Shown here in pieces: positions 51,802 to 62,333 of a stretch of DNA of 64,000 nucleotides. The position numbers were made by a program, and so were the translations under genes. Position 1 is the stretch's first letter, and every line of letters begins with the position of its first letter. Source of the stretch: Planctomycetaceae bacterium. Its GTDB lineage: Bacteria; Planctomycetota; Planctomycetia; Planctomycetales; Planctomycetaceae. Below the pieces are notes generated by a model. The model worked only from the letters and a program-made list of their open reading frames with translations, had not been told where the DNA came from and did not search any database. Where the stretch lies: NCBI GenBank assembly GCA_024742875.1, contig JANSXP010000007.1:141809-205808 (forward strand), given 5' to 3'.

Positions 51802-54041
51802 CTTCTTCCCCCGACAGCCCGAAGCCATCGACTGGTCGCACGCTGCGTCTGGCCCGCAAAGAGCTGCGGGAGATTCTGCGGGATCGCCGCACCGTACTGA
51901 CACTCGTTCTGATGCCACTGCTCGTGTATCCCCTGTTGGGGATCATCATGCGTAACGGCGTGCTGAGTAATCTGTCGCTGTTGTCTTCGGTCAAAGTGGT
52001 GGTGTGTGTGGAGAACGAAGGTCAGATGGCCCTTTTTTCTGCCGCCATGCTGGAAGGCAAACGGCTGCTGGAAGAAGCCGATGGCACCGCTGCCGCAGCG
52101 AAGCAGGCAGCGACGAGTGAACCCGGCGAGACGTCGGAATCCGCTGGTGAGCCCACCGTGACTCCCGGTCTGCCCGTAGTCAGCCAGGAGGTCGAGTTTG
52201 AGATTTACGCACTGGACGCTCAGGAGCAGCCGTCGACGCTGCAGGCCGAAGTGGAAAACGGAGGCGCTGATCTGGCCGTCGTCATACGCACGGACGAAGT
52301 TCCCGATTTGCCGGAAGGCATGTTTGCCCGTCAGTTTGTCGACTGGACCGTGCTGCAGCGGGATGGATCGTCAGTCAGCGCACGGGGCTATAAGGAAATT
52401 GGGCGTCGCCTGGATGCCTTCAACGAAAAATACCGCGAACTACTGATGGACACAGCCGGCCTGCCAAAGCAGCTGCCCTTCGATCTGGCCACAGAGACCG
52501 TCTCTGCCGAAGGCGATGGCGTTTCTCCGCTGGTCACCTTCATCCCGCTGGTACTGGTCCTCATGACGATGACCGGTGCCGTGTATCCGGCCATCGATCT
52601 GACGGCCGGCGAACGCGAACGCGGTACCATGGAAATTCTGGTGTCGGCACCCGTCTCACGGATGACGCTGCTGGCCGGCAAGTTTGTGGCCGTGCTGACC
52701 GTGGCCGTGCTGACAGCATCCATGAACCTGCTGTCGATGTTCGCCACTCTGTTTGCCCTGGGGCTCGAAGGCAGCGTGCTGGGCAACCTCAGCGTCACGA
52801 TGATCGTCCAGGTGGTGGTGCTGATGGTCGTGTTCGCCGCCTTCTTTTCTGCCGTGCTGTTGAGCATCACCAGCATCGCCCGCAGCTTTAAGGAAGCTCA
52901 GGCCTATCTGATTCCACTGATGCTGATTTCTCTGACGCCCGGCGTCTTCAGCCTGATGCCCAATCTGAAAATCAACAGCTTGCTGGCTGTGACCCCACTG
53001 GTCAATACTGTGCTGATGGGCCGCGACCTGCTGCAGGGCAATGTCGATCTGCTGATGTTTGCCGTGGTGCTTGTCTCCACGGCTCTGTACGGCATGATGG
53101 CTCTGTCTTTGGCGGCGCGCATTTTCGGATCGGATGCTGTGCTGTACAGCAGTGGCGGCTCGTGGAACGATCTGCTGCGTCGGCCCGAACAATCGTCGGC
53201 CGTGGCTCCGCTGCCGGTGGCCCTGTTCAGTCTGGCGATTGTGTTTTCGCTGTTTATCGTGGCCCAGGGAATTCCGTCACGGCTGGGTCTGAATACAACC
53301 GGGCAGTTTGTCGCTTCCGGCGGGCTGTCCATTCTGCTGTTCGTGGCGACCCCGCTGGCTGTGGCCGTCATTTCCCGCGTGCGCATGTCCTCGGGCTTTG
53401 CGCTGCGTTCGCCGCAGCCGCTGATGTGGGTGGCCGCTGTGCTGCTGGGATTTTCGTTGTGGCCGTTTGTCTATGAACTGGAAGTGAGTCTGATTTCCCA
53501 AAGCCGACTGGAAGAACTGAAGTCACTGTACGATCAGATTGCCGTCAAACTGGATGAGGCGCCGTTCTGGTCCAAACTGTTTGCCCTGGCCATCGCACCG
53601 GCCGTGTGTGAAGAGTTCTTCTTTCGTGGATTTCTGCAGAATGCCGTTCGCCAGCGAACCACGGCCGTTGTTGCCGTGGTGACCACCGGCGTGCTGTTTG
53701 GGCTGTTCCATGTGATCGTTCGTGATGCCCTGATGTACGAGCGGCTGCTGCCCAGCGCCTTGATGGGCATGGTGCTGGGCATCGTGTTCGAGCGGACGGG
53801 CAGCGTGCTGCCCGGTATGCTGATGCATCTGTGTCACAATGGTTTTCTGGTGACGGTCGCCCATTATGAAGACACGTTTGCCGCCTGGGGAATTGGGATT
53901 TCTGAAAACCAGCATTTGCCGCTGACCGCCCTGGCTGGGGCGGCCGTGCCGATCCTGATCGCGGGGTGGCTGTTGAAAGCCGCTCGGCCGGAGCAGGAAA
54001 ACCGTCTCTTGTCAGAAGCACAGCCGGAGACCGCCGCATGA
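51798..54041 (+). CDS. ABC-2 type permease fused to CPBP membrane protease
   Basis: A 747-residue protein starting inside the natA stop. Residues 1-440 form an ABC-2-type permease: the N-terminal helix and KELREILRDRRTVLTLVLMPLLVYPLLGI, a long extracytoplasmic loop, and five or six helices from about residue 250. The C-terminal third is a CAAX-protease/CPBP (Abi) domain with E-E-F-F-F-R-G near residue 605, FGLFHV and HLCHNG (metal ligands). The fusion of a NatB-like permease to a protease is recurrent in Planctomycetes. The product is an exporter that may process its substrate; what is exported is unknown. Confidence 0.88.
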   Translation: MTSSPDSPKPSTGRTLRLARKELREILRDRRTVLTLVLMPLLVYPLLGIIMRNGVLSNLSLLSSVKVVVCVENEGQMALFSAAMLEGKRLLEEADGTAAAAKQAATSEPGETSESAGEPTVTPGLPVVSQEVEFEIYALDAQEQPSTLQAEVENGGADLAVVIRTDEVPDLPEGMFARQFVDWTVLQRDGSSVSARGYKEIGRRLDAFNEKYRELLMDTAGLPKQLPFDLATETVSAEGDGVSPLVTFIPLVLVLMTMTGAVYPAIDLTAGERERGTMEILVSAPVSRMTLLAGKFVAVLTVAVLTASMNLLSMFATLFALGLEGSVLGNLSVTMIVQVVVLMVVFAAFFSAVLLSITSIARSFKEAQAYLIPLMLISLTPGVFSLMPNLKINSLLAVTPLVNTVLMGRDLLQGNVDLLMFAVVLVSTALYGMMALSLAARIFGSDAVLYSSGGSWNDLLRRPEQSSAVAPLPVALFSLAIVFSLFIVAQGIPSRLGLNTTGQFVASGGLSILLFVATPLAVAVISRVRMSSGFALRSPQPLMWVAAVLLGFSLWPFVYELEVSLISQSRLEELKSLYDQIAVKLDEAPFWSKLFALAIAPAVCEEFFFRGFLQNAVRQRTTAVVAVVTTGVLFGLFHVIVRDALMYERLLPSALMGMVLGIVFERTGSVLPGMLMHLCHNGFLVTVAHYEDTFAAWGIGISENQHLPLTALAGAAVPILIAGWLLKAARPEQENRLLSEAQPETAA

Positions 54042-55351
54042 AATTCCTGATCACGTGGTTGATCGTTCTGTCAGTTCACGCAGGCGTCGATACTTCCCTC
54101 CTGGCCGATGACTGGCTGTCCTGGCGTGGGCCTCTGAGCACTGGCGAAGCGCCCGATGCGACGCCCCCGAAGCAGTGGAGTGAAGATGAGAATGTGGCCT
54201 GGAAGACGCGGCTGCCAGGTCTGGGCCACTCGTCACCTGTGGTCGTCGGTGATCGCGTGTTTGTCACCACGGCCATCGCGTTCGGCCCCAAACTGCCTCC
54301 TGTTCCCGTGGTGGCCGAAGGGGCGCACGACAATCTGGATGTGACCCAGCGGCACCGTTTTGTGGTGCTGGCCCTGGATCGTTCCACTGGAAAAATCCTG
54401 TGGCAGACCACGGTGCACGAAGCGCTGCCGCACGAAGGTGGGCATAACACGGCCAGCCTGGCGTCGGCCTCACCCGTCAGTGACGGGCAGCGGCTGTATG
54501 CGTACTTCGGATCGTTCGGTCTGTTCGCTCTGGATTTTGACGGAAACATCCTGTGGGAACGGCAGCCGGGTAAACTGCAGACCAAACATGCGCACGGAGA
54601 GGGCGCCTCCCCCGCACTGGCGGATGGCGTGCTGGTGGTGAATGTGGACCACGAAGAGCAGTCCTTCGTGGAGGCCTTTGATGTTGAGACGGGCAAGACA
54701 CTCTGGAAGGCGTTTCGCAACGAAGTGACGTCCTGGGCGTCGCCGCTGGTGACGAAGGTGGACGGCCGCTGGCAGGTGATTGCCGCCGGCACCGATCGCA
54801 TCCGCGCTTATGACCTGAAGACGGGCAAAGTGCTGTGGCTGTGTGGCGGACTGTCGGCCAATGTGGTGGCCACTCCTGTGGCACACGACGGCATTCTGAT
54901 TGCTGCGAGCAGCTACGACACTCGCGCCATGGTGGCCGTGGATCTCAAGAATGCCAGCGGTGACATCACGGGCAGCAAACACGTGCTGTGGGCCACAACG
55001 CAGCGGACACCCTATGTGCCGTCGATGCTGCTGGTGGACGGACATGTGTATTTTTTGCGGCACTACCAGAACATTCTGTCACGACGTGACATCAAAACGG
55101 GCGCGGAACTGGCTGGCCCGTTCCGACTGCCCGGCGTGCGTAATGTTTATGCTTCGCTGGTCGCAGCCGACGGCTGCATCTACGTGGCAGATCTGGATGG
55201 ACGCACGCTGGTGATGACGCACGGCAAAAATCCCACGCTGGTGGCGATGAATGTTCTCGATGATCGCTTTGCCGCCACGCCCGCTCCCGCCGGATCACAG
55301 TTGTTTCTGCGCGGGCACGAGTATCTGTACTGCATTGAAGAGAGGGAATAG
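54038..55351 (+). CDS. PQQ-like beta-propeller protein, secreted
   Basis: A 437-residue protein whose ATG at 54038 overlaps the permease stop, completing a three-gene coupled unit. It has a signal peptide (ITWLIVLSVHAGVDTSLLA), then WLSWRGP, followed by repeated blades with V-V-V-G-D-R-V-F-V, DRSTGKILWQTTV, GKTLWKAF and GKVLWLCGG, typical of PQQ-binding-like (outer membrane assembly BamB-like) propellers. No PQQ ligand set was identified, so it is probably structural or binding in function. Its operon position suggests a periplasmic partner of the exporter. Confidence 0.85.
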   Translation: MKFLITWLIVLSVHAGVDTSLLADDWLSWRGPLSTGEAPDATPPKQWSEDENVAWKTRLPGLGHSSPVVVGDRVFVTTAIAFGPKLPPVPVVAEGAHDNLDVTQRHRFVVLALDRSTGKILWQTTVHEALPHEGGHNTASLASASPVSDGQRLYAYFGSFGLFALDFDGNILWERQPGKLQTKHAHGEGASPALADGVLVVNVDHEEQSFVEAFDVETGKTLWKAFRNEVTSWASPLVTKVDGRWQVIAAGTDRIRAYDLKTGKVLWLCGGLSANVVATPVAHDGILIAASSYDTRAMVAVDLKNASGDITGSKHVLWATTQRTPYVPSMLLVDGHVYFLRHYQNILSRRDIKTGAELAGPFRLPGVRNVYASLVAADGCIYVADLDGRTLVMTHGKNPTLVAMNVLDDRFAATPAPAGSQLFLRGHEYLYCIEERE

Positions 55352-55905
55352 CCAGACGCCGGTGACTGTCATGACGGGCTGCCGCAGGAAAACAGATCCT
55401 GCCATTGGCATGGTGGAGCGTTTTTGGCACGGCGGCCCGTTGATCGCGAAAGCGGAAAAATGCGGCCGTTGTGCGAACATTCAAGAGAAATGGCCACCTC
55501 CGTACACGAGGTTTGCCCCGTGAATTCCGCACTCAGAAGGCACCGGGCCGAAAGTTGGTGGGGATGTTTGAGCCAGCCGCCACATTCATCCGATATTCCT
55601 TTGGAATTACTTGGCTTGTTTTTCCGCCCGGGTACACTGTCACCAGGCGACCCGACGGAGTTTTCCGTCACCCCTCCCTGCCCTCCCTGCCCTCCCACCT
55701 TGACGACCTCTGCCGACTGCCCGAGCCCGCTCGACCAGACGGCCACACCTTCCCACCAAACATTCACCCCTCCTCGCACGAATTTTGCGACTGATCTGAG
55801 TCAAAATCGGATGAGATCGCAGCTCCTGTGAGCCACCCTCAGACTCCGCACTCAGACGGCAACCTCAGAAACGCGGCGTTTGTCACTCACCGATTTTCTC
55901 ATCCC
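55352..55905. other. Intergenic, about 550 bases, with a C-rich tract
   Basis: No gene seen; frames here (e.g. 55424-55831) are low-complexity. It contains a tract of six C-runs at 55671-55696 that would be a G-quadruplex candidate on the minus strand (see finding). Confidence 0.5.
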
Positions 55906-58293
55906 ATGTTCCCAACTCGTATTGCCATCTTTGCCGCGCTGCTGTGTGCGCCCGCTGTGGTCTGTGTGGCGCAGGCTGACCCGCCACCGGAGGTCCGCGC
56001 CTTTCTCACAGCCAGCTGCATGGACTGTCATACGGGCGACAGTGCCGCAGCCGGACTCGATCTGCAGCAGCTGTCCGCCTCCGATCTGACGGCCAGCTTT
56101 GACAAATGGGTGCGCGTGTTTGATCGCGTTCATGAAGGGGAAATGCCGCCTGCCGATTATGACCAGCCCACCGGTCCGCAGCGCAAGACGTTTGAACGTG
56201 TTGCGGAAGACTGGCTGCTGAAGACGCAGCGGCAGGAGTATCAAACCCGCGGACGCGTGCAGGGACGACGTTTGACCAATCTGCAGCTGGAACGCACCCT
56301 GCACGATCTTCTGGGAATCGACATCCCACTGGCCGTGGAGATGCCCGAAGAACCACGCACGCATGGATTCAATACGGTGGCATCCGGCCAGTCGATTTCT
56401 CATTTTCAGCTGCAGAATCATCTGACGGTGGTGGATGCCGCTCTGGACGAAGCCTTCCGTCGTGCGGTCGGCGAACCGGATGAGTGGACGCGATCGTTCT
56501 CGCCGAGGGAGATCGCCCGCCGCAATCCACGTCGACGCTGTCGTGAACCGGAAATGCTCAACGGCGCCGCCGTCGTCTGGTCGGGCAACACGACGTATTA
56601 CGGTCGCCTGCCCGTGACGACCGCCCGGCGTCCCGGCTGGTATCGGCTCACCATTCGCACGTCCGGTTTGAACGTGCCGGAAGATCACGGCGTCTGGACA
56701 ACAGTCCGCACAGGCATGTGCGTTTCCAGTGCGCCCATGCTGCGAACCGTCGGCGCTTACGAAGTGACCGGGCAAACCGGTGAATGGACGTTCGATGCGT
56801 GGCTGAATCCAGGAGAGATGTTTGAGATTCGCCCTGGCGACAAGACGCTGAAGGAAGCTCGATTTGCCGGCGGCCAGATTGGCGCTGGCGAAGGCGAGCC
56901 ACAGAACGTGGCGGGAATTGCGCATCATGGATTGACCCTGTCACGCATTCACTATGGTCCGGACAACGCGGCGATTCGCCGTTTGCTGCTGGGCGATCTG
57001 ACGCTGAGGGCTGCCACAAAGAAGGGACGTCTGCCAGCGGTGGAAACCGAGCGGCCCAAACAGGTGCTGCGACAGCTGCTGACCGTCTTTGCTTCTCGCG
57101 CCTTTCGACGGCCCGTGGATGCGGAGCAGATGCGGCCGTACGTCGAGCGAACGATTGAAGATCTGCAGTCCGGCACACGTTTTCTGGATGCCCTGCGGGG
57201 CGGCTATCGAGCGATTTTGTGTTCGCCCCGATTTCTGTACTTTGAAGAATCGCCCGGACGGCTGGACGCCTGGTCTGTGGCCACGCGGCTGAGCTATCTG
57301 CTGTGGAATACGATGCCCGATGAGAGGCTGAGAGAGGCGGCTGCATCCGGCGGGCTGCTGCAGCGGGAGCAACTTATCCTGCAGGCGCAAAGAATGCTGG
57401 CCGATGACCGTGGTCAGCGTTTCGTGAAGGACTTCGCAGAGCAGTGGCTGGATTTGTCAGAGATTGATTTCACAGAACCGGACCGTCGTCTGTATCGCGG
57501 CTTCGATGTCATCGTGCAGGAATCGATGGTTGGCGAAACGGAGGCCTTTCTGCAGGAGATGCTCGATGAGGACTTGTCCGTCAGTCATCTGATTGATTCC
57601 GAGTTTACATTCCTCAACAACCGTCTGGCTCGCCACTATGGTATTGAGGGGGTGACGGGTGACCGACTGCAGAAAGTGGCCCTCAAGCCGCAGGACCGTC
57701 GTGGCGGCGTGTTGACTCACGGGTCACTGATGAAGGTGACGGCCAACGGGTCCACCACATCACCCGTGCTGCGGGGCGTGTGGATTTCGGAGCGGCTGCT
57801 GGGCCTGGAGATTCCTCCTCCGCCCGAAGGGGTTCCCGCGATTGAGCCCGATATTCGTGGGGCCAGATCGATTCGTGATATGCTCGAGAAACACAAATCG
57901 GATGCTAACTGCGCGTCCTGTCACACGAAGATTGACCCGGCCGGCTTTGCTCTGGAGAACTTTGATCCCGCCGGTCGGTGGCGAGACCGTTACCCGGCCG
58001 TCTCCCGCAATCGCCGCAAAGGCGGTGGCATCGTGGTTGATGCTGGCTATCAGTTTGCTGACGGTCGCGAGTTTCGTGATCTGCGGGGATTTCAGCAGCT
58101 GGTGCGGCAGGATGGCCGATCGCTGGCCGCCAATGTGGTGCGGCAGCTGCTGACCTATGGCACCGGAGCACCGTGCGGCTTTGCCGATCGGGAGGCCGTG
58201 TCGGCCATTGTGGATTCCACGAAGTCTTCCGAGTTCGGTTTCCGATCATTGATTCTTGCGGCTGTGGCCAGCGACATCTTTTTGACGAAGTAA
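55906..58293 (+). CDS. DUF1592-family secreted cytochrome-like protein
   Basis: A 795-residue protein; ATG 55906 begins the signal peptide ([20 protein letters not shown]). The N-terminal haem-like C-M-D-C-H (near residue 40) is followed by DUF1587 ([19 protein letters not shown]), DUF1595/DUF1592 ([51 protein letters not shown]), and DUF1588/DUF1585 ([19 protein letters not shown]). The two CxxCH motifs suggest c-type haem, perhaps electron transfer or a haem-bound structural role. It is followed directly by the DUF1552 gene, the standard pair. Confidence 0.92.
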   Translation: MFPTRIAIFAALLCAPAVVCVAQADPPPEVRAFLTASCMDCHTGDSAAAGLDLQQLSASDLTASFDKWVRVFDRVHEGEMPPADYDQPTGPQRKTFERVAEDWLLKTQRQEYQTRGRVQGRRLTNLQLERTLHDLLGIDIPLAVEMPEEPRTHGFNTVASGQSISHFQLQNHLTVVDAALDEAFRRAVGEPDEWTRSFSPREIARRNPRRRCREPEMLNGAAVVWSGNTTYYGRLPVTTARRPGWYRLTIRTSGLNVPEDHGVWTTVRTGMCVSSAPMLRTVGAYEVTGQTGEWTFDAWLNPGEMFEIRPGDKTLKEARFAGGQIGAGEGEPQNVAGIAHHGLTLSRIHYGPDNAAIRRLLLGDLTLRAATKKGRLPAVETERPKQVLRQLLTVFASRAFRRPVDAEQMRPYVERTIEDLQSGTRFLDALRGGYRAILCSPRFLYFEESPGRLDAWSVATRLSYLLWNTMPDERLREAAASGGLLQREQLILQAQRMLADDRGQRFVKDFAEQWLDLSEIDFTEPDRRLYRGFDVIVQESMVGETEAFLQEMLDEDLSVSHLIDSEFTFLNNRLARHYGIEGVTGDRLQKVALKPQDRRGGVLTHGSLMKVTANGSTTSPVLRGVWISERLLGLEIPPPPEGVPAIEPDIRGARSIRDMLEKHKSDANCASCHTKIDPAGFALENFDPAGRWRDRYPAVSRNRRKGGGIVVDAGYQFADGREFRDLRGFQQLVRQDGRSLAANVVRQLLTYGTGAPCGFADREAVSAIVDSTKSSEFGFRSLILAAVASDIFLTK

Positions 58294-58298
58294 CGACC

Positions 58299-59579
58299 AT
58301 GAGCTTGTTTATTAATCGCAATCGTTCCGTTCATCGCCGCACGGTCCTCAAAGGCGCTGGGGTCTCCATGGCACTGCCGTGGCTGTCCGCCATGCAGCCC
58401 GCTCTGGCTGCGTCATCGGTCGCCCAAACGCCCAAACGATTTGTTGCGATGACGCTGGGTCTGGGGCTCATTGGCAGCAATCTGAACCCTGAGCAGGCCG
58501 GCGATGACTATGAGCCGAGTCTGTACCTGAAGAACCTGCAGGACATCCGAGATCGTTTCACCGTGATCTCCGGCACGTCTCACCCGGGTGTGTCGGGCGG
58601 TCATCGCGCGGAAGCCAGTATTCTGACGGCCAATCCGGTCGGCAGCAGCGGCAAAGCCCGCAACACAATTTCCATTGATCAGTACATGGCTCGGCATCTG
58701 GGCGGCCAGACGCGGTTCAGTTCGCTGGTGCTCAGCAGCAGTGGCAGCAACAGTCCGTCGTATACAGCCAACGGCGCGATGATTCCCGCTCAGGACTCAC
58801 CCGCCAAACTCTACAACCAGCTGTTTGTGGATGAGTCGGCCGCCGATCAGAAACTGCAGGCCAAACGCGTTCAGCAGGGCCGCAGCATCATGGACCTGGT
58901 AGGGGCCGATGCCAAACGCCTGTCAATGCAGCTGGGCCCGGGCGACCGCGATCGACTGGACGCTTACTTCACCAGTGTGCGGGAACTGGAAAAACGTATG
59001 GCCAAATCGGAAGCGTGGGCCCGACGGCCGAAGCCCACGGTGGCCGACCGGCGGCCGGTGGACATTGGCAACTCCAGTGACTTCGTCGGGCGCGAGCAGC
59101 TGATGATGCACATGATCCGGCTGGCGCTGGAGACGGATTCGACCCGCTTTATCAGCTATCATCTGGGCGGCAGTGGTGGCGTGGTGCCGATTAGCGGTGT
59201 GAGCGAAGGTTACCACTCGCTCAGCCATCACGGTCGCGACGAAGACAAGCTGGAGCAGCTGGCGCTGGTGGAAACCGCCATTGTGGAAGCCTGGGGCCAG
59301 TTTCTGCGTGATCTGATGGTGCCCGATGAGCAGGGCCGCAACGTACTGGACAACACGTCCATTCTGCTGACAAGCAACCTGGGCAATGCGTCCAGCCATG
59401 ACAACCGCAACATGCCCGTGCTGCTCGGCGGCGGCGGATTTCAGCACGGACGGCATCTGGCGTTTGATCAGCGGAACAATTATCCGCTGCCCAATCTGTT
59501 TGTCGATCTGATGCAGCAGGTGGGGCTGGAGGAGGATCGCTTTGCCAGCAGCACGGGAACGATGCGCGGGCTGAGCTGA
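58299..59579 (+). CDS. DUF1552 family protein
   Basis: A 426-residue protein starting 5 bases after the DUF1592-gene stop. It has a Tat-type leader ([17 protein letters not shown]). The DUF1552 body follows: [54 protein letters not shown], and the C-terminal [30 protein letters not shown] with HxGRHLAF. The DUF1592/DUF1552 pair is a hallmark of Planctomycetes, thought to be envelope-associated; its function is unresolved. Confidence 0.92.
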   Translation: MSLFINRNRSVHRRTVLKGAGVSMALPWLSAMQPALAASSVAQTPKRFVAMTLGLGLIGSNLNPEQAGDDYEPSLYLKNLQDIRDRFTVISGTSHPGVSGGHRAEASILTANPVGSSGKARNTISIDQYMARHLGGQTRFSSLVLSSSGSNSPSYTANGAMIPAQDSPAKLYNQLFVDESAADQKLQAKRVQQGRSIMDLVGADAKRLSMQLGPGDRDRLDAYFTSVRELEKRMAKSEAWARRPKPTVADRRPVDIGNSSDFVGREQLMMHMIRLALETDSTRFISYHLGGSGGVVPISGVSEGYHSLSHHGRDEDKLEQLALVETAIVEAWGQFLRDLMVPDEQGRNVLDNTSILLTSNLGNASSHDNRNMPVLLGGGGFQHGRHLAFDQRNNYPLPNLFVDLMQQVGLEEDRFASSTGTMRGLS

Positions 59580-59654
59580 TTCAGCGGGGCCAGAGATGAA
59601 CGCGATCAGCCGGCATTTCTGAGCATTCTCAGGCGGCGATCGACGGGTAACTGA

Positions 59655-61025
59655 TCATCGCTCGTCTTGATCAGCGGGCACTGTCGGGCTTGCTGGCGGC
59701 ACTGTGTCTGACCGATCCGGCGGATGCGTCAGCACGACGGGCTGGGTATTCAGAAACCAGCGGGTTTGCTGACCCGTGTCAATCCAGGCACCACGACTGA
59801 GCATGGCCACCACGATGGCTGTGGCACACAAAATCACTGTGAGCGTCAGCAGGCGATGTGGTCGCAGCAGCGCGTGATGCTTTCGGCGATGCCGCTGCCG
59901 GCGATCACCGCTGACGCCCGAGTGAGCGAACCGGCTGAGGACCGTCTGCAATTCGCGGGCAGACGGATAGCGATTTTCAGGAAGCGGCTGACAGGCCACA
60001 TCGATGATTTCCGCCAGGGGTCGCGGTATGCTGGAGTTGACTGTCAGAATGGGAGGCAGTGGCAGCATGGGGCTTTGACGCAGGTCTGTTTCGCAGTCGG
60101 CAAAGGCGCGCGTTCCAGACGCCAGTTCGTAAAGTGTTACGCCCAGACTGTAGATGTCGCTGCGCTCGTCGGCGGTCCCGCGTCGCTGCTCGGGAGCTAT
60201 GTACCGAGGTGTTCCCACAACCCCCAGGTCACACTCTGTGCCGCCCTGCTCATTGGTGGCCAGGCCGAAATCAGTGACCCACGTTTTTCCGTGGTGGTCC
60301 AGAATCAGATTGCCCGGTTTGATGTCCCGATGAATGGTGCCCTGGCTGTGGGCGTGAGCCAGAGCGGACGCCGCCTGTGCGCCCAGTCTGGCGATTTTCC
60401 GGAAGTCTCGACCAGGCATCAGCAGACCCTCATCGCGCCCTGACGGCTCCATTCGCTGAGATCCGCCGCGCACCGTGTTCCAGTGGCGATGCAGGATCCG
60501 ATCCACGCTTTCGCCATCCACATACAGCATGGAGATGTAGGAAAGACGGTTGTCCTCGCAGAAGTCCAGCACGGGAACGACATGGGGATGGTGAATGCGT
60601 GCGGCCAGATCCGCTTCCGACAGCAGACGTCGCTTCAGTGCCTGACTGCCGGCCACGTCGGGATTGAGAATCTTGATGGCCGTGCGGCGGGTCAGGCTGC
60701 GATGGCTGGCTTCATAAACGGTTCCCATGCCACCGGAGCCGATTGTTCGCAGGAGGCGAAACGGGCCGATGACACCCGGCGTTAATCGGTCATTCTCGCG
60801 GTCAGACTCGTGGTCATCCCCGCGGTCAGACTCGGCGCGAAGCTGTTCGGCCATCAGTAGTCCGGGCAGCAGTTCCAGCAGTTCCGCTTCCAGTGCGGGG
60901 TGCTCCCGGGCGAAGTCTTCGGTCCTCAGGCGAGGCTGCTGCCGCAGCTGACTGAGAAACTGGTCCGCCAGCGAGTACAGTCGCACGTCGACTTCGCTGT
61001 CTTCGGTCAGTCTGTAGGCGTCCAC
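59655..61025 (-). CDS. Membrane Ser/Thr protein kinase
   Basis: A 456-residue eukaryote-like kinase. The start is a GTG at 61025 immediately next to the sigma gene's stop. Kinase motifs: glycine loop GSGGMGTVYEA near residue 96, AIKIL (Lys), IHRDIKPGN (catalytic Asp), VTDFGLAT, GTPRYIAPEQ and SDIYSLGVTLYELASG. A membrane helix near residue 395 (LLTLTVILCATAIVVAML) leads to a short Pro-rich extracytoplasmic tail. The adjacent ECF sigma factor (61026-61634) is the usual planctomycete pairing, in which the kinase probably phosphorylates and controls the sigma factor. Confidence 0.93.
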   Translation of the reverse strand: MDAYRLTEDSEVDVRLYSLADQFLSQLRQQPRLRTEDFAREHPALEAELLELLPGLLMAEQLRAESDRGDDHESDRENDRLTPGVIGPFRLLRTIGSGGMGTVYEASHRSLTRRTAIKILNPDVAGSQALKRRLLSEADLAARIHHPHVVPVLDFCEDNRLSYISMLYVDGESVDRILHRHWNTVRGGSQRMEPSGRDEGLLMPGRDFRKIARLGAQAASALAHAHSQGTIHRDIKPGNLILDHHGKTWVTDFGLATNEQGGTECDLGVVGTPRYIAPEQRRGTADERSDIYSLGVTLYELASGTRAFADCETDLRQSPMLPLPPILTVNSSIPRPLAEIIDVACQPLPENRYPSARELQTVLSRFAHSGVSGDRRQRHRRKHHALLRPHRLLTLTVILCATAIVVAMLSRGAWIDTGQQTRWFLNTQPVVLTHPPDRSDTVPPASPTVPADQDER

Positions 61026-61634
61026 TCAGTCCACCTGCATGCGTGAGGGAAGATCCAGCTGTCGTTTGGCAATGTCTGTCAACCGACGAATGGCGCGGAC
61101 GTAACGCTTCATGGCGGCCGCTACGCTGATACCCAGTTCCGCAGCCACGTCGTGGATGGCATTTTGTTCCAGGTGGTGCGAAATGAGAATTTCCCGATCC
61201 GTATCTGACATGCCGTTCAGCAACTCGCCCAGTTCGGCAGTCAGTTCTTTCGCAGCGCAGTGCTGGCTGGGTGACAGCGTCGATCCTTTCAGCATCGCAA
61301 TCGCGGAGTCGGAATACTCGGCCGTCTGTGTGGGCATTCGCCGCCGCGCGAGCTCTCGCCGATGTGTCTCGGCCAGCGAACGTCGATTCAGAATCCGGAG
61401 CCAGACGCGCGGCAGGTACCTGGGATTTTCCAGATAGGTATCCAGCTCTGCGCGAGCTTTCAGGAACGTGTTCTGCAGAATATCGGACGCGTCAACGCGA
61501 CCTCGCAGGCGGTGATCAATGCGAAACTGAATCATGCGTTTCAGTTCCGTTCTCTGGTCCAGAAAGACACGCGCAAGCTCCATGTCCCGTTCGCCGTGCA
61601 GCTTTTGAAGTTCGGTCGTGTGTCCGTCGTTCAT
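61026..61634 (-). CDS. ECF sigma factor paired with the kinase
   Basis: A 202-residue sigma factor. Region 2: RTELKRMIQFRIDHRLRGRVDASDILQNTFLKARAELDTYL and LPRVWLRILNRRSLAETHRRELARRR. Region 4: GMSDTDREILISHHLEQNAIHDVAAELGISVAAAMKRYVRAIRRL. ATG 61634. Its stop adjoins the kinase start, giving a two-gene regulatory operon. No anti-sigma gene is seen, in keeping with kinase-controlled ECF groups. Confidence 0.92.
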   Translation of the reverse strand: MNDGHTTELQKLHGERDMELARVFLDQRTELKRMIQFRIDHRLRGRVDASDILQNTFLKARAELDTYLENPRYLPRVWLRILNRRSLAETHRRELARRRMPTQTAEYSDSAIAMLKGSTLSPSQHCAAKELTAELGELLNGMSDTDREILISHHLEQNAIHDVAAELGISVAAAMKRYVRAIRRLTDIAKRQLDLPSRMQVD

Positions 61635-62333
61635 GGTGGAACTTGATCTCGGTAAAAAATGCTCTGGCCCAGTCGGACGCTAGGTTGCTCTGGCGGCTGC
61701 GTACGAATTGATGAGGGTTTTCCGGTTCCTTTCCGTCAGGTGATGTCGATCTGTGCGACTTTTTTGCGCGTGTTGACCTTTGGCAACGCCATGGTGATGG
61801 CGGCGGACAGGACAACTGATGCCGAACCTCCACCTATCATCGCCGTCCGAGATGGGCGGCGGACGTCCGCTGCAAATCCGCCGGGGAGATCGGAATCCGC
61901 GTCCGCAGGCGGCCTCCTTCTGCACATAGCTCACAGGGGATCGATTCCGAATTCATCGTCCGCTCGGTGTGTGCCTCATCCGACCTGGTGATTCTGATCG
62001 GCCCCTGTGGAGCGGGAAACTGGTCTGCTCTTATGCCAGAGGTTCGCTTCGATTCACCAGCGCAGAACGCGCCGTGGTTTCGTGTCCCCGTCGCCCGAGC
62101 GGAATGGGACGCGTTCCACGGCCGTTCTGTTGATGGTGGGAGAGCCCACCAGCCGTTCATTGGGTATTGTTACCCATGGTGGGGTGTGGGCGATTGTGAC
62201 GTGCGGATTGTCCTGCCTTTGATGTGGATTCCCACACAGAAATGCCCAGCGCTTGAGGTGTTTTCCCACCATCAGATTGACGGCGACCTAATTTCTCTGA
62301 AGGCCGCGTTCGGGCCCTTTCAGAGACATTCGC
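61635..62333. other. Intergenic, about 700 bases
   Basis: Between the divergent sigma and FHA-EAL genes. The frame at 61967-62401 overlaps the start of the next gene and has no conserved features. No gene seen; promoters expected. Confidence 0.45.
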
